Of a stretch of 64,000 nucleotides of DNA, positions 34,654 through 50,230 are shown one piece after another. A program made the translations under genes and the position numbers. Source of the DNA: Heliocybe sulcata (lineage: Eukaryota; Basidiomycota; Agaricomycetes; Gloeophyllales; Gloeophyllaceae); contig ML213524.1 in assembly GCA_004369045.1 (NCBI GenBank), positions 331,667-395,666 on the forward strand, read 5' to 3'. The notes beneath the pieces were generated by a model. That model searched no databases and was not told the DNA's origin. It saw only the letters and a program-made list of their open reading frames with translations. Position 1 is the stretch's first letter; every line of letters begins with the position of its first letter.

Positions 34654-36276
34654 CTAAGGATAAGCCAGGTTAATGCCTTGCGCCTGGATCTTGGCAAGAT
34701 ACATCGAGGTCTCGTCAAGAATGACAAGATTCCCCGGGCCCGCAAATATCATCTCCGCCGATGTAGAGTTCAGGAAGAACTTTCCGATGAGCGTGCCCTC
34801 TGGGTTCCACACCTATATTGATTAGTCAGACTCTGACGGATCTCCAACCAGGACACTGCGGCTCACTGAGATACCCTCTCCAGTACCAGAGTAGACGTTA
34901 CCGAGAGAGTCCAATTGAATGCCGTCAGGTACGCCGGCGTCGGCGTAAGCGAACACCCGGCGGTTAGTAAATGCCTGTGTAAGAGGATCGATGTCATATG
35001 CGTATCTGTGCGAAACGCGGTCAGCACGCCATTGCACCGATGAGCTGATGAATAAAATAACATGACACTCAACATGGTCGCAGGGAGTGTTTGATCGGTG
35101 CCCTCGAAGCCGCCTGACACTCCAGTATCCGATCTATGGATTTAGACTCAGGAAAACCATCGTCTGTGGGGTAATGGATCGGGACCTACACGTATGCAAC
35201 CGTTTCCGAAGGGTTGAACGCGACTCCGTTGCACTCTCTGAAGCCATCTGCGACGACCTTTACAGCACCAGTCGCAGGGTTGTATCGGTATACCTGCGTA
35301 GGCATCTCAGGAGCGGGCCTGAATGAGTTGAGATACCCATAGCTAGTATCAATCAAGGATTAAATCAAAGAGTAAAAGGCCATGTTCTAAAGACGCTCAC
35401 GTCGGGTCGGTAAAGAAGATATTGCCACTAGCCCTGTGAACCTTCACGTCATTCAGAGAGTTGAACTGGCGGCCAAAGTAGTTGTCCAATAGGACTGTGG
35501 CGTTGTACGGGGGATACGGGTTGACCATAACCAGATTTGGAGGCAATGTCGCCCGTCCAGAGTTGACAAGTAGCAAATTACCATAGTACGGACCGGTGCC
35601 ACCGTTATTCATTTGAACGGAGTAAGGCAATGGAAGCTTAGGATGCATATTGGTCTGGAGCACTCGTGACTCGCGAGGCGAAAACTTACTGTAGTGATTT
35701 GGATGTTGACATCCACAGGACTGCCTCCCGCGGCACTGATGGCCTCCTCCACTTCCGTCATGTTGATCTTACTGACGACGCTGTTATTGTACCAGCCGTT
35801 GTAGCCGAGCGGTCCTCCATCGTTGCTGGAGAAGAAGACCTCGTTCGTCTCCGCAAAATATATAGGCGCCTCGTGAGCAAAGGAGAACCCTGGGTTGTAC
35901 GCAATACGCTGGAACGATGGGTTGGGCCCAAGAACCTCGGTGGCGAAAGACGGATCGAAAATCTGGAAGAATGGCGCGGTCGTGTTGGTCGGATTGAAGT
36001 AACTTGTCACTGAACTGTTCCTGAAGGTGGCGTTTTCCCCAAAAACAGCGAATGAGAAAGGGTCCAGATACTGTTAGCACATTGTACCAGGTAGAGCGGA
36101 ATGTTTAGTGGCGCAATTCGGCTCCGTGTATTAAATTGGCTTACCACAGATTGAGGAGGCAGTGGGACGGGCAGTGTCCAGCGTTTCTCCACGGTTGCAG
36201 ATCCCACGTTAGCCAGTGCGACAAGCACTCCAAGCCCCGCTGCTACAGTCGACGCGAGCTTCATTTTGACCGCCAT
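34654..36276 (-). CDS. Secreted SMP-30/gluconolactonase-like lactonohydrolase
   Basis: Opens with a signal peptide (MAVKMKLASTVAAGLGVLVA, cleavage near residue 27) and a KR site after it. The mature protein carries beta-propeller segments of the lactonohydrolase family: FSFAHEAPIYFAETNEVFFS, a YSVQMNN blade, FNSLNDVKVHRASGNIFFTD, YRYNPATGAVKVVADGFREC with NGVAFNP, AGVPDGIQLDSLGNVYSG, and a LIGKFFLN blade near the end. The acidic and Asn residues that bind the divalent metal in this fold (E in HEAP, N in LNDV, N in CNGVAF, D in VPDGI) are present. At least six introns of about 50-70 nt split it. It likely hydrolyses sugar or aromatic lactones outside the cell; the exact substrate cannot be read from the sequence. 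Several NX(S/T) sites fit secretion. Confidence 0.88.
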
Positions 36277-38038
36277 CTCGAGATCCAGACAGAGTTCACG
36301 CCCTAATCAGGACTAGCTGGGATGGTCGACGCCTAGCGGGGGAGGCGCTCGGGTCACCATAATCAAGGACTCCTGGTCCTCATAATATGCAGCGTTGTCA
36401 GAATTGTCGGGGATATTCCAGATTTACGGCGCGCTCGAGCAGCTGACCGAGCAGTAAGCATATTATTGCATCAGGAGACCCGAAAGAATTCCGCGACGTC
36501 CCAAGGATGGGCTGATCCCACGCGTGACATATGCGAGAATAGTCAGACTCGACGCAGGCGAGGAGGAAGCACGCTGAGCCCCTGACGTCAGTTCGAAGAA
36601 TCGACCCAAAATCACCTGAATATACACGTAAGACCAGAGATATGAATATCTTCGTCACCTTTTTGCACCGGAGACATCCATCAGTCCCTGAATATTAATA
36701 GAGCAACTTACTTCCGTGAAGATCATCGAGGACGACAAGAGGCCTTGGGGAGGCCGGAAAAACTTCGATGTATTTGTAGCATTGGAAGCTGTAGCTTACA
36801 AGGCATCGAGTCCGGACCGCCCGGGTGGATCTTCGGGGCTGCATGATCAATATACGACGGAGCTACAGAGACGAGCATATATTCAGAGCAGAGTCGCGCC
36901 AATCCGAGCCTCGCGAGTCTCCTAGTGTTCCACGCTGGCCCCAGCGAAAGCATCAGAGTTCCATTAGACTCGGTAAGCCATTCGTATGAAGGAAGGCAGA
37001 CAAATCAGTTCAAGACATAGTCATCTGGAGGTTAAGCAGCACTAGCGAGAGCAGGAACAGCAGTTCCGAGGCCAGAACTCCACGTCGAGAGAGAGTCGCT
37101 GATTCATGGCTAGTAAATTGGCAACATTGGATGCCATAACAAAATGCGGTGTCGGATGCAGGTACCTTAGCGAGTTTAACAGGGTAAGTATGGTGGCAAG
37201 CCTCGAAATTCGAAAGTATTGTGGCTTGTGGCTTATATTATTTGCGTCTGCTTGTACATGTGGCTGCCGATAGGGCACAGTTGAATTCAGAAGCTTACAG
37301 TGCACTCACACACCTACATACTAGTAGCTCGAAGAGCTATCAGTTCCACATGTCCAGCATCAGGTGTCTGCCTGAAGGGACCGACATTGTGACAAACTCG
37401 AGCTTTGCCATTCGTTCTCGCACATTAATGCTCCCGAGCTTTCTCATTTAAAGGCAACTAATATAGGTATGCCACCGACGATGTCCGTTGTACGCCTCGC
37501 ACTAACACGAGTCAGTACATATTCCAAGATATACGTACTCATGGTCCTATATTAAACGGGATCGTGGCGCATCCCGCTAGCTCCTTCTGTGATGGCAGGC
37601 CCGCTCTCAGCGCGCAACACCAAGAATTACGACACAAGCCATGTTACCAGGTCTTTACAGTGGTCAAGCCGTCTTGAGATGCAATGGGGACGTTAGATGA
37701 TGGACCGAGATCCTTTACTGAAGAGCGGCCCCCGGACTCGTGGCAGGATAGCTTCTTTCGCCCGTAGCGGGTTAGACCCTGTTAGACCCTACTGATAACC
37801 TCACTATCGACACGTTGATTGGCCCCGGACTCTGTGCCAGGGCCCCTCGGCTTGGCGTCCGTAACGTCGTGAAGTCGATGCCGTAGGTGCATGGGAATTT
37901 GCACCGTAAAGTCCTTCATGTGGTGTCCCTACTTAACACCCTTGCTTGCCCTAGGACACCCTGCTCGTACTACAGCCGACTGTAATACGCGGAGTCCCCG
38001 TTACCCCGCACACCGTTCTGGTCACTGATGCTAGCACC
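36277..38038. other. 1.8-kb gene-poor spacer
   Basis: Short open frames occur on both strands but none has recognisable motifs or sensible exon structure. A direct repeat of the decamer GTTAGACCCT occurs near 37772-37791. The right end includes the 5' flank of the membrane-protein gene at 38039. Confidence 0.4.
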
Positions 38039-39669
38039 ATGCTCGAGCCGCTGATACTGGTCGACTGGGATGATCCAGGTGAGATGATGCGGGACGCCGG
38101 GATCTACGAGAAGATTATGGCATTCTGCATGGGCATCTACGGGTTCGTGATCTCCTTTCCCCGCCGTGGGTGGCCAAAGTAACTAACTTCGCAACTTTAG
38201 ATACGACTTTCTGCAAACCTTGTGGTTTGAATGGTGGATACTCACGCGGAAGACCCACTTCAGGTGGCCATACGCAAGTATACGAACTTATTCGAGCGCC
38301 TGAGTGTGCTAATGATGGTTTGAAGGTGCCGTATCTTCTGGGCCGGTACTCCGTCATTGCTATGTTTGCGGTGCTGTGAGCCATGTCCTCGGTAAGGCGA
38401 AGTTCACCGATTCACTCGCTATTCTCGTTCTTTGAAGGAATAAGCTCGACTACCACACCATAATGATAGAGTGCGACAGTACGTCTATCCAACACACTAA
38501 ATGTCATATTTCGTGTTCAACTTCATGTAGTCGAATACAAATTCATTGCAGTAGGTTACCCTTGCTCCATGGATGATGAGTGATAAATACGGAGTTTTCA
38601 GGTCACCTTCATGCTGGGCACCGGCTGTGCTTCTCTCAATCTTGCTATACGCACGTACGTGGACTACCCTGTCAATCCTTACTTGCTAAGCCCTCCACAC
38701 AGCGCTGTGATCTGGATGCACGCATGGTACGCAATCGTAGTTCTCACTGCACTGGCGATTGTCCACTGGGGCTTCGTAATCAACGGTGCGGCTTTCCTGT
38801 TCAGCTAATCCTGATCTTCAACTAAGAAACAGGCAGCCGCCGTCAAGTTCATCCGCACAGACTACGACAGCTTTTACGGTGCCTGCCTCATCGTCCAAAC
38901 GCACGCCGATGCGCTCACTGGGCTTTACATCGCAAGTACGTGCGTACTCGCCTCGGTTCTCGATGGATTCTTACATGAACTGCTGATGTGTTAGCCTTGA
39001 TATTCGACATGTTGATCCTCATCGCGAGTATAGCGGGTCTCCTGCGCGGTGGCACCAGCTTTCGTACTTGGGGGATGCACGATATAAGGCGGGTGCTGTT
39101 TAAGCAGGGGATTGGGTACTTTATCCTCACCTGCATTGTAAACCTGTCTTCCGTGGCACGTACCCAATTTCGTCTCCCAAGTTCCGCGTCCTGAAGGGTG
39201 TCCCCACGGCAGATTCTTGCGAGACTGAACTTCAACAGTCAGCACCAGTCCCATTCCACTCCCGCGACAGAAACTGAACCTATACATCCACAGCTATCAT
39301 GGACATCATTCTGAGCGTGCCAGGTGAGATCCGTGCCATTCCACATAGCTGCAGTGCTAATCAAGGATCCAAGCTTTGGTAATCAGGTACGTCCTGCCAT
39401 CCACGCTCTGCTCACAGACACTTATTGACCGTCAGCATGATGGCTTCCTGCCACTGCGTCACGTCGCTGATTCTGACGTGCCAAGAATATCAGAAACGGT
39501 AAGCACAGACCCCCCTTCTCTGGAATCAAGGAGGGGAGGTCTGATCCATCGTACAGAGCCCAGGACCCGGAGATCGTCGTATTAGAAGGCACGGAAGAGG
39601 CTCAGTTTACAAGTCGCATTGACATTCCTCCGTGCGTGTTCGCATTATTTTGGTCTGAGTCTCGGTAAT
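38039..39669 (+). CDS. DUF6533-like multi-pass membrane protein
   Basis: Seven or so hydrophobic helices are spread over about ten short exons. The first exons read YEKIMAFCMGIYG, then YDFLQTLWFEWWILTRKTHF, RWPYVPYLLGRYSVIAMFAV and YKFIAVTFMLGTGCASLNLA. Later exons read AVIWMHAWYAIVVLTALAIV, TLIFDMLILIASIAGLLRGG, IGYFILTCIVNL, ARLNFNTIMDIILSVP and MMASCHCVTSLIL. This order (YE.L tether, RWP.VPYLLGRY motif, late FD.L.L helix) is the pattern I know from agaricomycete DUF6533 proteins of unknown function. Frame and motif continuity require one GC-AG intron at 38274-38325. The exon structure near 39330-39430 is uncertain and the C-terminus may differ from my reading. Acts presumably in a cellular membrane; no ligand or substrate is known. 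Confidence 0.75.
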
Positions 39670-40292
39670 GAAAGCGCCGTTGGCAGACCGTCGAGCGCGG
39701 GTGCGTCTGTCCAGGGCGTGCCCCAAACGCATCTCCAGGTGCCGCAGCGCAACTGCAGTCCGGGGACACCGTTCCTGCAGGTTCCTACGACAGGCCCGGG
39801 GCTTCGCGTGCCTCCTGTGTTGTATCCTAATCGCTGAGGGTTTCAACCAACTAGTCTGTGATAGAGCGGACGATACACGGATACGTAGGCGTTGTTTTTG
39901 ACTCAGTCGCTCTTTTATGTGAACCGCGCGTCATATACGAGGGAGCACATTCCTTCGCGGCCTGAATATAATCGTAAATCCCCATAATTTCATTACAAGA
40001 AAGCAGCGTGATGTCATAACAGAGGGCAAAAGAGCAGGTGAATGCTGGTGCTACAAGTCTAGTGCTGAGCCGACGGGACTGTATGATATCAACTAGGGAA
40101 GGTATAAGTGATGATGCTGTTGAACCAGTCAATATGCAGGGGGAAAGTGTCCGATAATACATGTGCACAATAAATGTAGAGCCCTAGGGTACGACGGTCC
40201 CATGAGAGAGGATACTACGAGTAGCAGATTAGTGATGGGAATCGAGGACAATCGACCGGTATTAAGACACTCACAACGTGAGTCAACGGCTC
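39670..40292. other. Convergent intergenic space
   Basis: About 620 bp between the DUF6533-like gene (+) and the phosphatase (-). No supported gene or repeat. Confidence 0.45.
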
Positions 40293-40973
40293 CTATGCCC
40301 GACTTGGCGAGATGACCATTCGTCTCTTGAAAGACCGCACGAATTCGAATTGAGGTCCCGTTTCCGGGCTGCAGGGGAACCGCTTGCACTTCTCCACCGT
40401 CTTCCACTCCTCTGCAATCATTCGGAGTGCATCCTCGCCCGAACTAGCCACCCCGCATTCAGTCAGCCAGCAGCCGATGACCATTCCCGTCCGCCCGATG
40501 CCTCCTCTGCAATGCACAGCGCTGATTCTCCGGCGACTCTCGTTGTCCCGCAGGACGTCGAGGATCTTGCCCATGTAATCCACGGACTCGGGCAGGGAGC
40601 GGTCGTGGATCGGGAACCGGTGGTATTCAATGGCGTCGACGTCGATCCCAAGCTTGCGGGCCCTTTCAGTGAGAGCGCGCTCGTAGGACTTGAGCTCGCC
40701 GCACTCGGTCAGGTCGATGAACGTGCGGACGCCCGCTCGGAGCAAAAAGTCCAGTTTTGGCTGCTGCGCGGACGGCTCCCATGGGTATTCGCAGGCGAGC
40801 AGGAGCGGCGTGGCCCAGTAGGAGTTGGGTATCGGGCGTTTGAGCACCTCGTTCAGGCGGGGCCTGGCGGAGGCGTACCTAGCGGTGGGCACTGGGCTGG
40901 TTTGGAGAACGGCGGAGGGCATCGCGGTGGCTGGCATGGCGTGCTGTACGACAGTCATCTTGGATAATATCAA
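40293..40973 (-). CDS. Dual-specificity/tyrosine-type protein phosphatase
   Basis: A single open exon of about 226 aa. The Cys-based active-site loop is intact: VHCRGGIGRTGMV contains H-C-X5-R (HCRGGIGR) followed by the usual T. A plausible general-acid Asp lies upstream in FPIHDRSLPE. The fold core is recognisable in the FLLRAGVRTFIDLTECGEL segment, typical of the cyclin-dependent-kinase-inhibitor-3-like and plant/fungal PTP-like subgroup rather than MAP-kinase phosphatases. There is no signal peptide or membrane helix, so cytosol or nucleus is likely. The start may be the first Met or the internal MTVVQHAMP five residues later. The substrate is unknown. Confidence 0.87.
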   Translation of the reverse strand: MILSKMTVVQHAMPATAMPSAVLQTSPVPTARYASARPRLNEVLKRPIPNSYWATPLLLACEYPWEPSAQQPKLDFLLRAGVRTFIDLTECGELKSYERALTERARKLGIDVDAIEYHRFPIHDRSLPESVDYMGKILDVLRDNESRRRISAVHCRGGIGRTGMVIGCWLTECGVASSGEDALRMIAEEWKTVEKCKRFPCSPETGPQFEFVRSFKRRMVISPSRA

Positions 40974-45168
<4,195 letters not shown>

Positions 45169-45202
45169 ACAATATAATGTTTTATATTTGACGTTATTTG
45201 TA

Positions 45203-45274
45203 TCTCTGGTAGTATATCGGATAGTACATCCGCCTGTCACGCGGGAGAGCGGGGTTCGACTCCCCGCCAGGGAG
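45203..45274 (+). tRNA. tRNA-Asp (GTC)
   Basis: A 72-nt cloverleaf: acceptor arm TCTCTGG pairs with CCAGGGA (one G-T pair), the anticodon arm TCCGC/GCGGG holds the loop CTGTCAC with anticodon GTC at 45236-45238, and the T arm CGGGG/CCCCG holds TTCGACT. The discriminator base is G at 45274. No intron. It begins only 34 bp after the stop codon of the alpha-glucosidase gene on the same strand. Confidence 0.95.
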
Positions 45275-45280
45275 TTTTTT
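45275..45280 (+). terminator. Pol III terminator of tRNA-Asp
   Basis: Six T residues follow the tRNA directly, the standard RNA polymerase III stop. Confidence 0.88.
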
Positions 45281-46479
45281 CGCTTTTCCTGCCGGCCATG
45301 TACCTTGGTTGACCAAGTCAATGCCGACCTCTACAAGCTTCGGAATCCACTGCTTGATCTGGTCCCAGCGATAGCACCCTGTTCTGCTGTTGATAGCGTT
45401 CTGCAAATCTTCAAGGGGTCACCGGTCACCTACAGTACCTACAGTTACTCCTGTAGCGAGGCAAGTTCCGTGCAACACTGGGACAACTTGGACTTGTATG
45501 ATCACTGGGAGCGCGCTCTGTTCAGTTGTTACTTGCAAGGATCACGACATGGCAACATACGGGATCCCACCATTACCATACGGCGCAGAAAATCCCGGAC
45601 GACCTTACGCTGTGTCACTCACTAGTACTCGGTCGGTCTGGCCATACGCGGGGTAGGAAGGGGAAGTATCCTCGTTTCAGATTCCTCGTGTTAAGACGCC
45701 ATTCGAGATAGGAACAGCTTGTGGATAGGCGCTTCTCGAGTATACCACCGGTTCGGAAGCGAGCAATCTGAGCAAGCTATCCGAAATTTTGGAACCGTCG
45801 ATGCATTTAGTACGATGAATGCAGCGACCAAGCATCTGCGATCAAGAGTGGGTCATGCTATCAATGGTGGAACACGATTTCTACCAGGTGAGAAGTTTGA
45901 CGCACGAGATATCCTAGTCGCTAATTCATGCAATTTCTTGTCTTCTGGGGGCACCCGTATCTTGTAGTGGTATGTCTCAGATAGTATCACTTCGTTAGCA
46001 CCACACGGAGGTCAAGCACGTTCCCCCGCCGAGATCGCCTACCGAGCCTCGTGCAGGGGGCGGCGTCTTGTAGGATCTTATGGACCCCTGTATCCAACGG
46101 GTTTCACAAACACCAGGCTGCCCCGTATCCGCCAAGTCACCACATATCAGCGGGCTGGCAGGCACGTGTGTTGCCAGTTGGTCTTGCTCCCGCGAAATGT
46201 CGAGGCTGCCCCTTGAATCCAGGTCGGACATCAGAGCCCAATCTGACCTGATAGACAGACGGCTATAATTGGATTGGTACCCGTTTACTGGCAGGTATTA
46301 GTACTGAGAGAAGGTTGCGATGTTCAGACGTACCCTACCCTAAGTATGCGGCAACAAGAGCCATCCGCGACTGGGGTATCCTACACGAAGTCACCTCCAT
46401 GTGCGTGATATTGTAATTCTCAAGGCCTTAAATCAGATCTAACCGAGTCTCTCAAGGTTGTTACGCCAAGCGGCTTCAA
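45281..46479. other. Gene-poor spacer
   Basis: About 1.2 kb between the tRNA and the second F-box-like gene. Open frames are short and none gives a recognisable protein. No repeat was identified. Confidence 0.4.
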
Positions 46480-47973
46480 ATGCCCGACCTTAATTCAAGT
46501 GCACTGTGCACATCTGGTTCCACTAACACCGTCGGGCCACTCCCATGCCTTTACGCAGGGAGACCGCAGAACATCAACACGCTTCCCTGGGAAATCCTTT
46601 CGTTCATCTTCACCCATTCCGTTCAAGCCCACGACAATCCCATGGCACGTATGCTCTCCCCCCTCGTGCTCTCGCATGTGTGTTCCCTCTGGCGGCACGT
46701 GAGCACGTCCACAGCGGAGCTATGGGCGACCCTGGCGCTCGGAAGCTCAATATTGACGACCGCGAGTCTGTCGCGATCGATGACGTTCCTAAGGCGCTCT
46801 AAAAGTCGGCCGGTTGAGCTGTTTCTCGACTTTCGCGATCCGTGTTGGGCTTGGGAGGAGGAGATTAACGGTTTCGCCTCCGAGGAGATGAAAAACATAC
46901 TCGATATCCTGCTTCCCGAAGTGTATCGCTGGAAGTCGGTGACGCTGCTCACGGATACGTGGGCTCCGATTCACACCTTCCTAACCCTTACCTCCTCCGT
47001 AACGTCCGCGCCTATGCTGACGGACGTTTCCCTTCTGCGCTGCAACGAGTATCTGGTTAGCAAAGGCCAAGCTTTCCTCCCTGCCAACTTGAAGGAGCCG
47101 GTGCCCCTTTTTGGCGGGAGACTCACCAGGCTCCGGAATGTCACTCTATCCGGAGTTCACGTCGAGTGGGCGTCCTCGTGTTTGCGTAATCTGGAAACCC
47201 TGGAACTGAAGTACCACGCGCACGAAGTGTCACCGCACCTTCACGAGTTCCTACGAATTCTGGGGGAATGTCCGACGCTGAAGAGCTTGTCGCTCGTAGG
47301 CTGGGGGACTCGACTGGATATGGGCCACGGAGCTCCATCCTCAGGAGTTCCCGTGTCCCTGCCCTGCCTGAAGAAGCTCGAGATTGGATTCGTCGATATC
47401 GACCATACCGTCAAAGTCCTGACGTTCCTCCACTTTCCGAAACTCGAAGACTTGTTCTTGCAAGACGTGGCGGCTTCCCTAGGGTCCCCAAATCCCGTCT
47501 GTTGCGACTCTCTTCTGGATTACCTAGCCAACAGACGTGTGCTGAGAGAGGTTCGGGGTATCCAGCTGCATCATATCCATGCGAGCTATGCGTCCCTCGC
47601 AAAATTCTTCTCATCGACTCCTCATCTATCGTCTCTAACCCTGCATAAATCATGCGGAGATGTCCTCGAAGTCCTCAAGACGAGGCAAACCGAAACGGGA
47701 TTAATATGCCCGAGACTCAAGGACCTGCATTGTCGGAACATGCTTGTACACCCGGTCCTCGAGTGTATACTTGACCGCATGCGGCTGACGTCGGAGCTGG
47801 AGAGCGTGGTTGTCGATATCAGTGGAAGTGAGTCTGTGTCTGTGCCGCTGATTGTGTACGAGGCGTTCGCGGCTATGGGTACCGAGCTTCGAGTGGTGGT
47901 GGAGGAGGTGGAGGAGGAGAGGGGGTCTAGGAGGGGGAGTTTCGCGAGTGTTTTGTCGGATGGGGTTGAGTAG
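46480..47973 (+). CDS. F-box-like / leucine-rich-repeat protein B
   Basis: A 497-aa intronless frame. The F-box-like start is INTLPWEILSFIFTHSV, then SHVCSLWRHVSTSTAELWAT. Leu-rich segments follow: RWKSVTLLTDTWAP, TDVSLLRCNEYLV, LTRLRNVTLSGVHVEWA, LETLELKYHAHEV, TLKSLSLVGWG and LEDLFLQDV. The order and wording parallel the minus-strand gene at 32558-34386 (RWRSLMILTDTFAP, LLRCNEY, LSGVHIDWS, LETLELSYH), so the two are paralogues about 12 kb apart. The C-terminal 30 residues are Glu/Arg-rich. Probable SCF ubiquitin-ligase adaptor; substrate unknown. The lack of introns here against one in copy A is a difference between the two. Confidence 0.87.
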   Translation: MPDLNSSALCTSGSTNTVGPLPCLYAGRPQNINTLPWEILSFIFTHSVQAHDNPMARMLSPLVLSHVCSLWRHVSTSTAELWATLALGSSILTTASLSRSMTFLRRSKSRPVELFLDFRDPCWAWEEEINGFASEEMKNILDILLPEVYRWKSVTLLTDTWAPIHTFLTLTSSVTSAPMLTDVSLLRCNEYLVSKGQAFLPANLKEPVPLFGGRLTRLRNVTLSGVHVEWASSCLRNLETLELKYHAHEVSPHLHEFLRILGECPTLKSLSLVGWGTRLDMGHGAPSSGVPVSLPCLKKLEIGFVDIDHTVKVLTFLHFPKLEDLFLQDVAASLGSPNPVCCDSLLDYLANRRVLREVRGIQLHHIHASYASLAKFFSSTPHLSSLTLHKSCGDVLEVLKTRQTETGLICPRLKDLHCRNMLVHPVLECILDRMRLTSELESVVVDISGSESVSVPLIVYEAFAAMGTELRVVVEEVEEERGSRRGSFASVLSDGVE

Positions 47974-49073
47974 GGGGTACTCTCTGGTGGAGAAGTGCCT
48001 GACTCTAAAAAAGAGGATAATGAGTTCCGTATTTATCTTGTTGTTAGTCTTTCTCGATAATTCATGTAGCGCCGCACGTCTGCAGTTTAATCATCGGTTC
48101 CCATCTCTAGTGTAGCAAATATTTGCCCTGGCGCGACGAGTCGGGAAAGCAGCACGAGCAATCGAACATCATAACTAACTCAGCACCCAAGAAGCGGTGA
48201 ATAAATACGTCTCGAAACTCAAGCTCTTGCTACTACTCTGCGGTCGCAAGGCCATGGCCAGCGCGCGGAGTCTGAATCTGAAATCGGATTGTGGCCGTTC
48301 AGTGTGTTCGCCTCGAACCTCACACAGCGCGGGGAGTCTTGAGAGAAGGGCGATATGAAGGTGAGATACTGAAATCCAGGAGTCGTGACTGTCGACCAGC
48401 AGGTCCAGGCAGTCTAAGAAGCAAAACAGAGCCACCATTTCAGGAATAATGTCAGGTATGCGCGTACACGCGGTGGTAAAACTGATTCTATACCATTCAA
48501 AGCTAGTGTTCTGGGTGCGTTAGGAATTATTTTAGGGACGCTATGAACCAGGACGCGCTCGTTACTGGAAACCTGCTTCCGTCTAGCACGCGCTCTGTAT
48601 GGCCTTCAAATCCGCAATTGAGCAGGGCTCTAGATCCTTGCAGAGCAGACAACGTGTGGCCGGCTTGTCTTGGAATACATATGAAGCTATGGATCTTTGA
48701 AGTCTCAGTCGCTATATGCGGATAGTCTACCGCAACGGTTCTCCCATGGCACACCTTCATATAACTCTGACTTTGTTGGATCGCGTCGACGGGGCGGAGG
48801 TATATGCGAACGTGGAGCTAGTGCGCTGGAGATGAAGCTGAAGCTTTGAAGGTCTTAAGTTTCTTTGGGTTCGAATGTTTAGTTCCGTATGACGGTACTG
48901 TAACACCACCGAATAACTTTGCGACGGCGACAACAAGCTTGCTGGTATTCATACACATAATCATACATCCTAATGCTACATGCAACCGGCGAGATATCAT
49001 AGATGAGAGGGGTATAGCGAGTGAGCATAGTCCTTTCCTTCAGCCCAGAATAAAACCACGATAACCGTCCTCC
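47974..49073. other. Convergent intergenic space
   Basis: About 1.1 kb between F-box-like protein B (+) and the cupin genes (-). No supported gene, RNA or repeat. Confidence 0.45.
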
Positions 49074-49619
49074 TCATACTTTTGCCGCAGGTCCACCCTG
49101 CCCGAAGAAGGGATCCTCCTTGAACCAATCCAACCGCTTGATCCTCCCCTCCGTGTCCCCTTCCTCCTCCAGCCCATAGCACATATCCCAGTGCTCGGCT
49201 CTGATAGGGTACGCGCCCATCATCTCAAAGACCTCCAGCCCGATCTCTTTCAGCTGCCTGTGCGCCACGCCTGCGGGGATGAGCAGCGCGTCGCCCGCCT
49301 TCACCTCCAGCTCGACCTTGCCCGGGTTGCCCTCCCCGCCGAAGAGCAGCAGCGCGCTCCCCGTGAGGATCATGATCGCCTCGTGGGACGTGCTGTGGAA
49401 GTGGGACGTCGGGTACATGGTGTACGTCCACTGCGGCTCGACGACCTTTATCGAGTTGACGTAGTCCTTGATCGCCGTCTTTGAGGCGCCCGGTTTGAAG
49501 AGGGACTGGTAGTAGATGAGGGGCTTGGAGGTGGGGTCGGAGTTGGGGATGCGGCCGTGGCGGGGGATGTGGTAGGTTTCGACTTTGACGTCGGAGAGGG
49601 CGTTGGCGATGGAGGACAT
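49074..49619 (-). CDS. Cupin-domain protein, copy 1
   Basis: A single-exon frame of 181 aa. One cupin barrel is visible: the first motif is TSHFHSTSHEAIMILTGSA (two His and a Glu as metal ligands, then the glycine of the turn), and the second is GDALLIPAGVAHR with the fourth ligand His. The tail reads WDMCYGLEEEGDTEGRIKRL, close to the bacterial YjlB-like cupins. It is cytosolic by lack of a signal. Reaction unknown. Its neighbour at 50231-50818 is a clear paralogue, so the pair arose by tandem duplication. Confidence 0.87.
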   Translation of the reverse strand: MSSIANALSDVKVETYHIPRHGRIPNSDPTSKPLIYYQSLFKPGASKTAIKDYVNSIKVVEPQWTYTMYPTSHFHSTSHEAIMILTGSALLLFGGEGNPGKVELEVKAGDALLIPAGVAHRQLKEIGLEVFEMMGAYPIRAEHWDMCYGLEEEGDTEGRIKRLDWFKEDPFFGQGGPAAKV

Positions 49620-50230
49620 GGCGGGCGGGCGGTGTGGAGGGCTGGGTTCCGTCCGTTGGCCTTATACCCGACGCGATGGTGCGTCAGATCGCATCTCATG
49701 TAATGCCTAGATTCCCCAGGTCACTCAATCGGAATCTAGTGCATGAGCAGAGGTTGTGATTCGTCCGGCAGCGCTCGCTTAGTCGGCGCTGGGGAAGACG
49801 TGATGTTCCCTGCACTTGGCTTCCATACCCGCCGGCGAGTCGAGGTCAACGAATGTGGTCAACCGACCGGCAATCCAACACTAATGCAAATGGTTTGGGC
49901 ATTAATATTGCGTTTATGGTCTCTGTTATGTCGCTCGACCTTTCGCGAGATGGCCAAGCGCCTTTAGATCTTTAGATGCAGTCAAGCGCCAGCCAGGGCA
50001 GACGGCATGTGGGTGTCAGGTGTCTGGGCCTCGGCCTCGCGTATACGTCCGTCCCCGATCGTTCTACCGAATCATTCCAAGCCAATTTCTCGCGTTCAGG
50101 ACCGCGTTAAGCGCTCGTTAAAAGGCTAATTGTGAGAGAAAGTCGGCGAGGTCGGGTCTCCCTAAGTAAGCGCCGTGCTATGCCCTTGCAAGTATGACCT
50201 TCTGATGGACTGACGTGATCGGTACGGCCC
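49620..50230. other. Spacer between the cupin paralogues
   Basis: About 610 bp with no supported gene. It should hold the promoter of copy 1 and the 3' flank of copy 2. Confidence 0.45.

Noticed and set aside
37772-37791. Two tandem copies of GTTAGACCCT as a possible telomere-like repeat
   Set aside because: Only two units, and the unit is not the fungal TTAGGG sequence; the flanks are ordinary intergenic DNA.
39156-39212. A further GC-AG intron in the DUF6533-like gene
   Set aside because: A normal GT donor three bases upstream (39153) gives an equally good frame, so no unusual splice site is needed.
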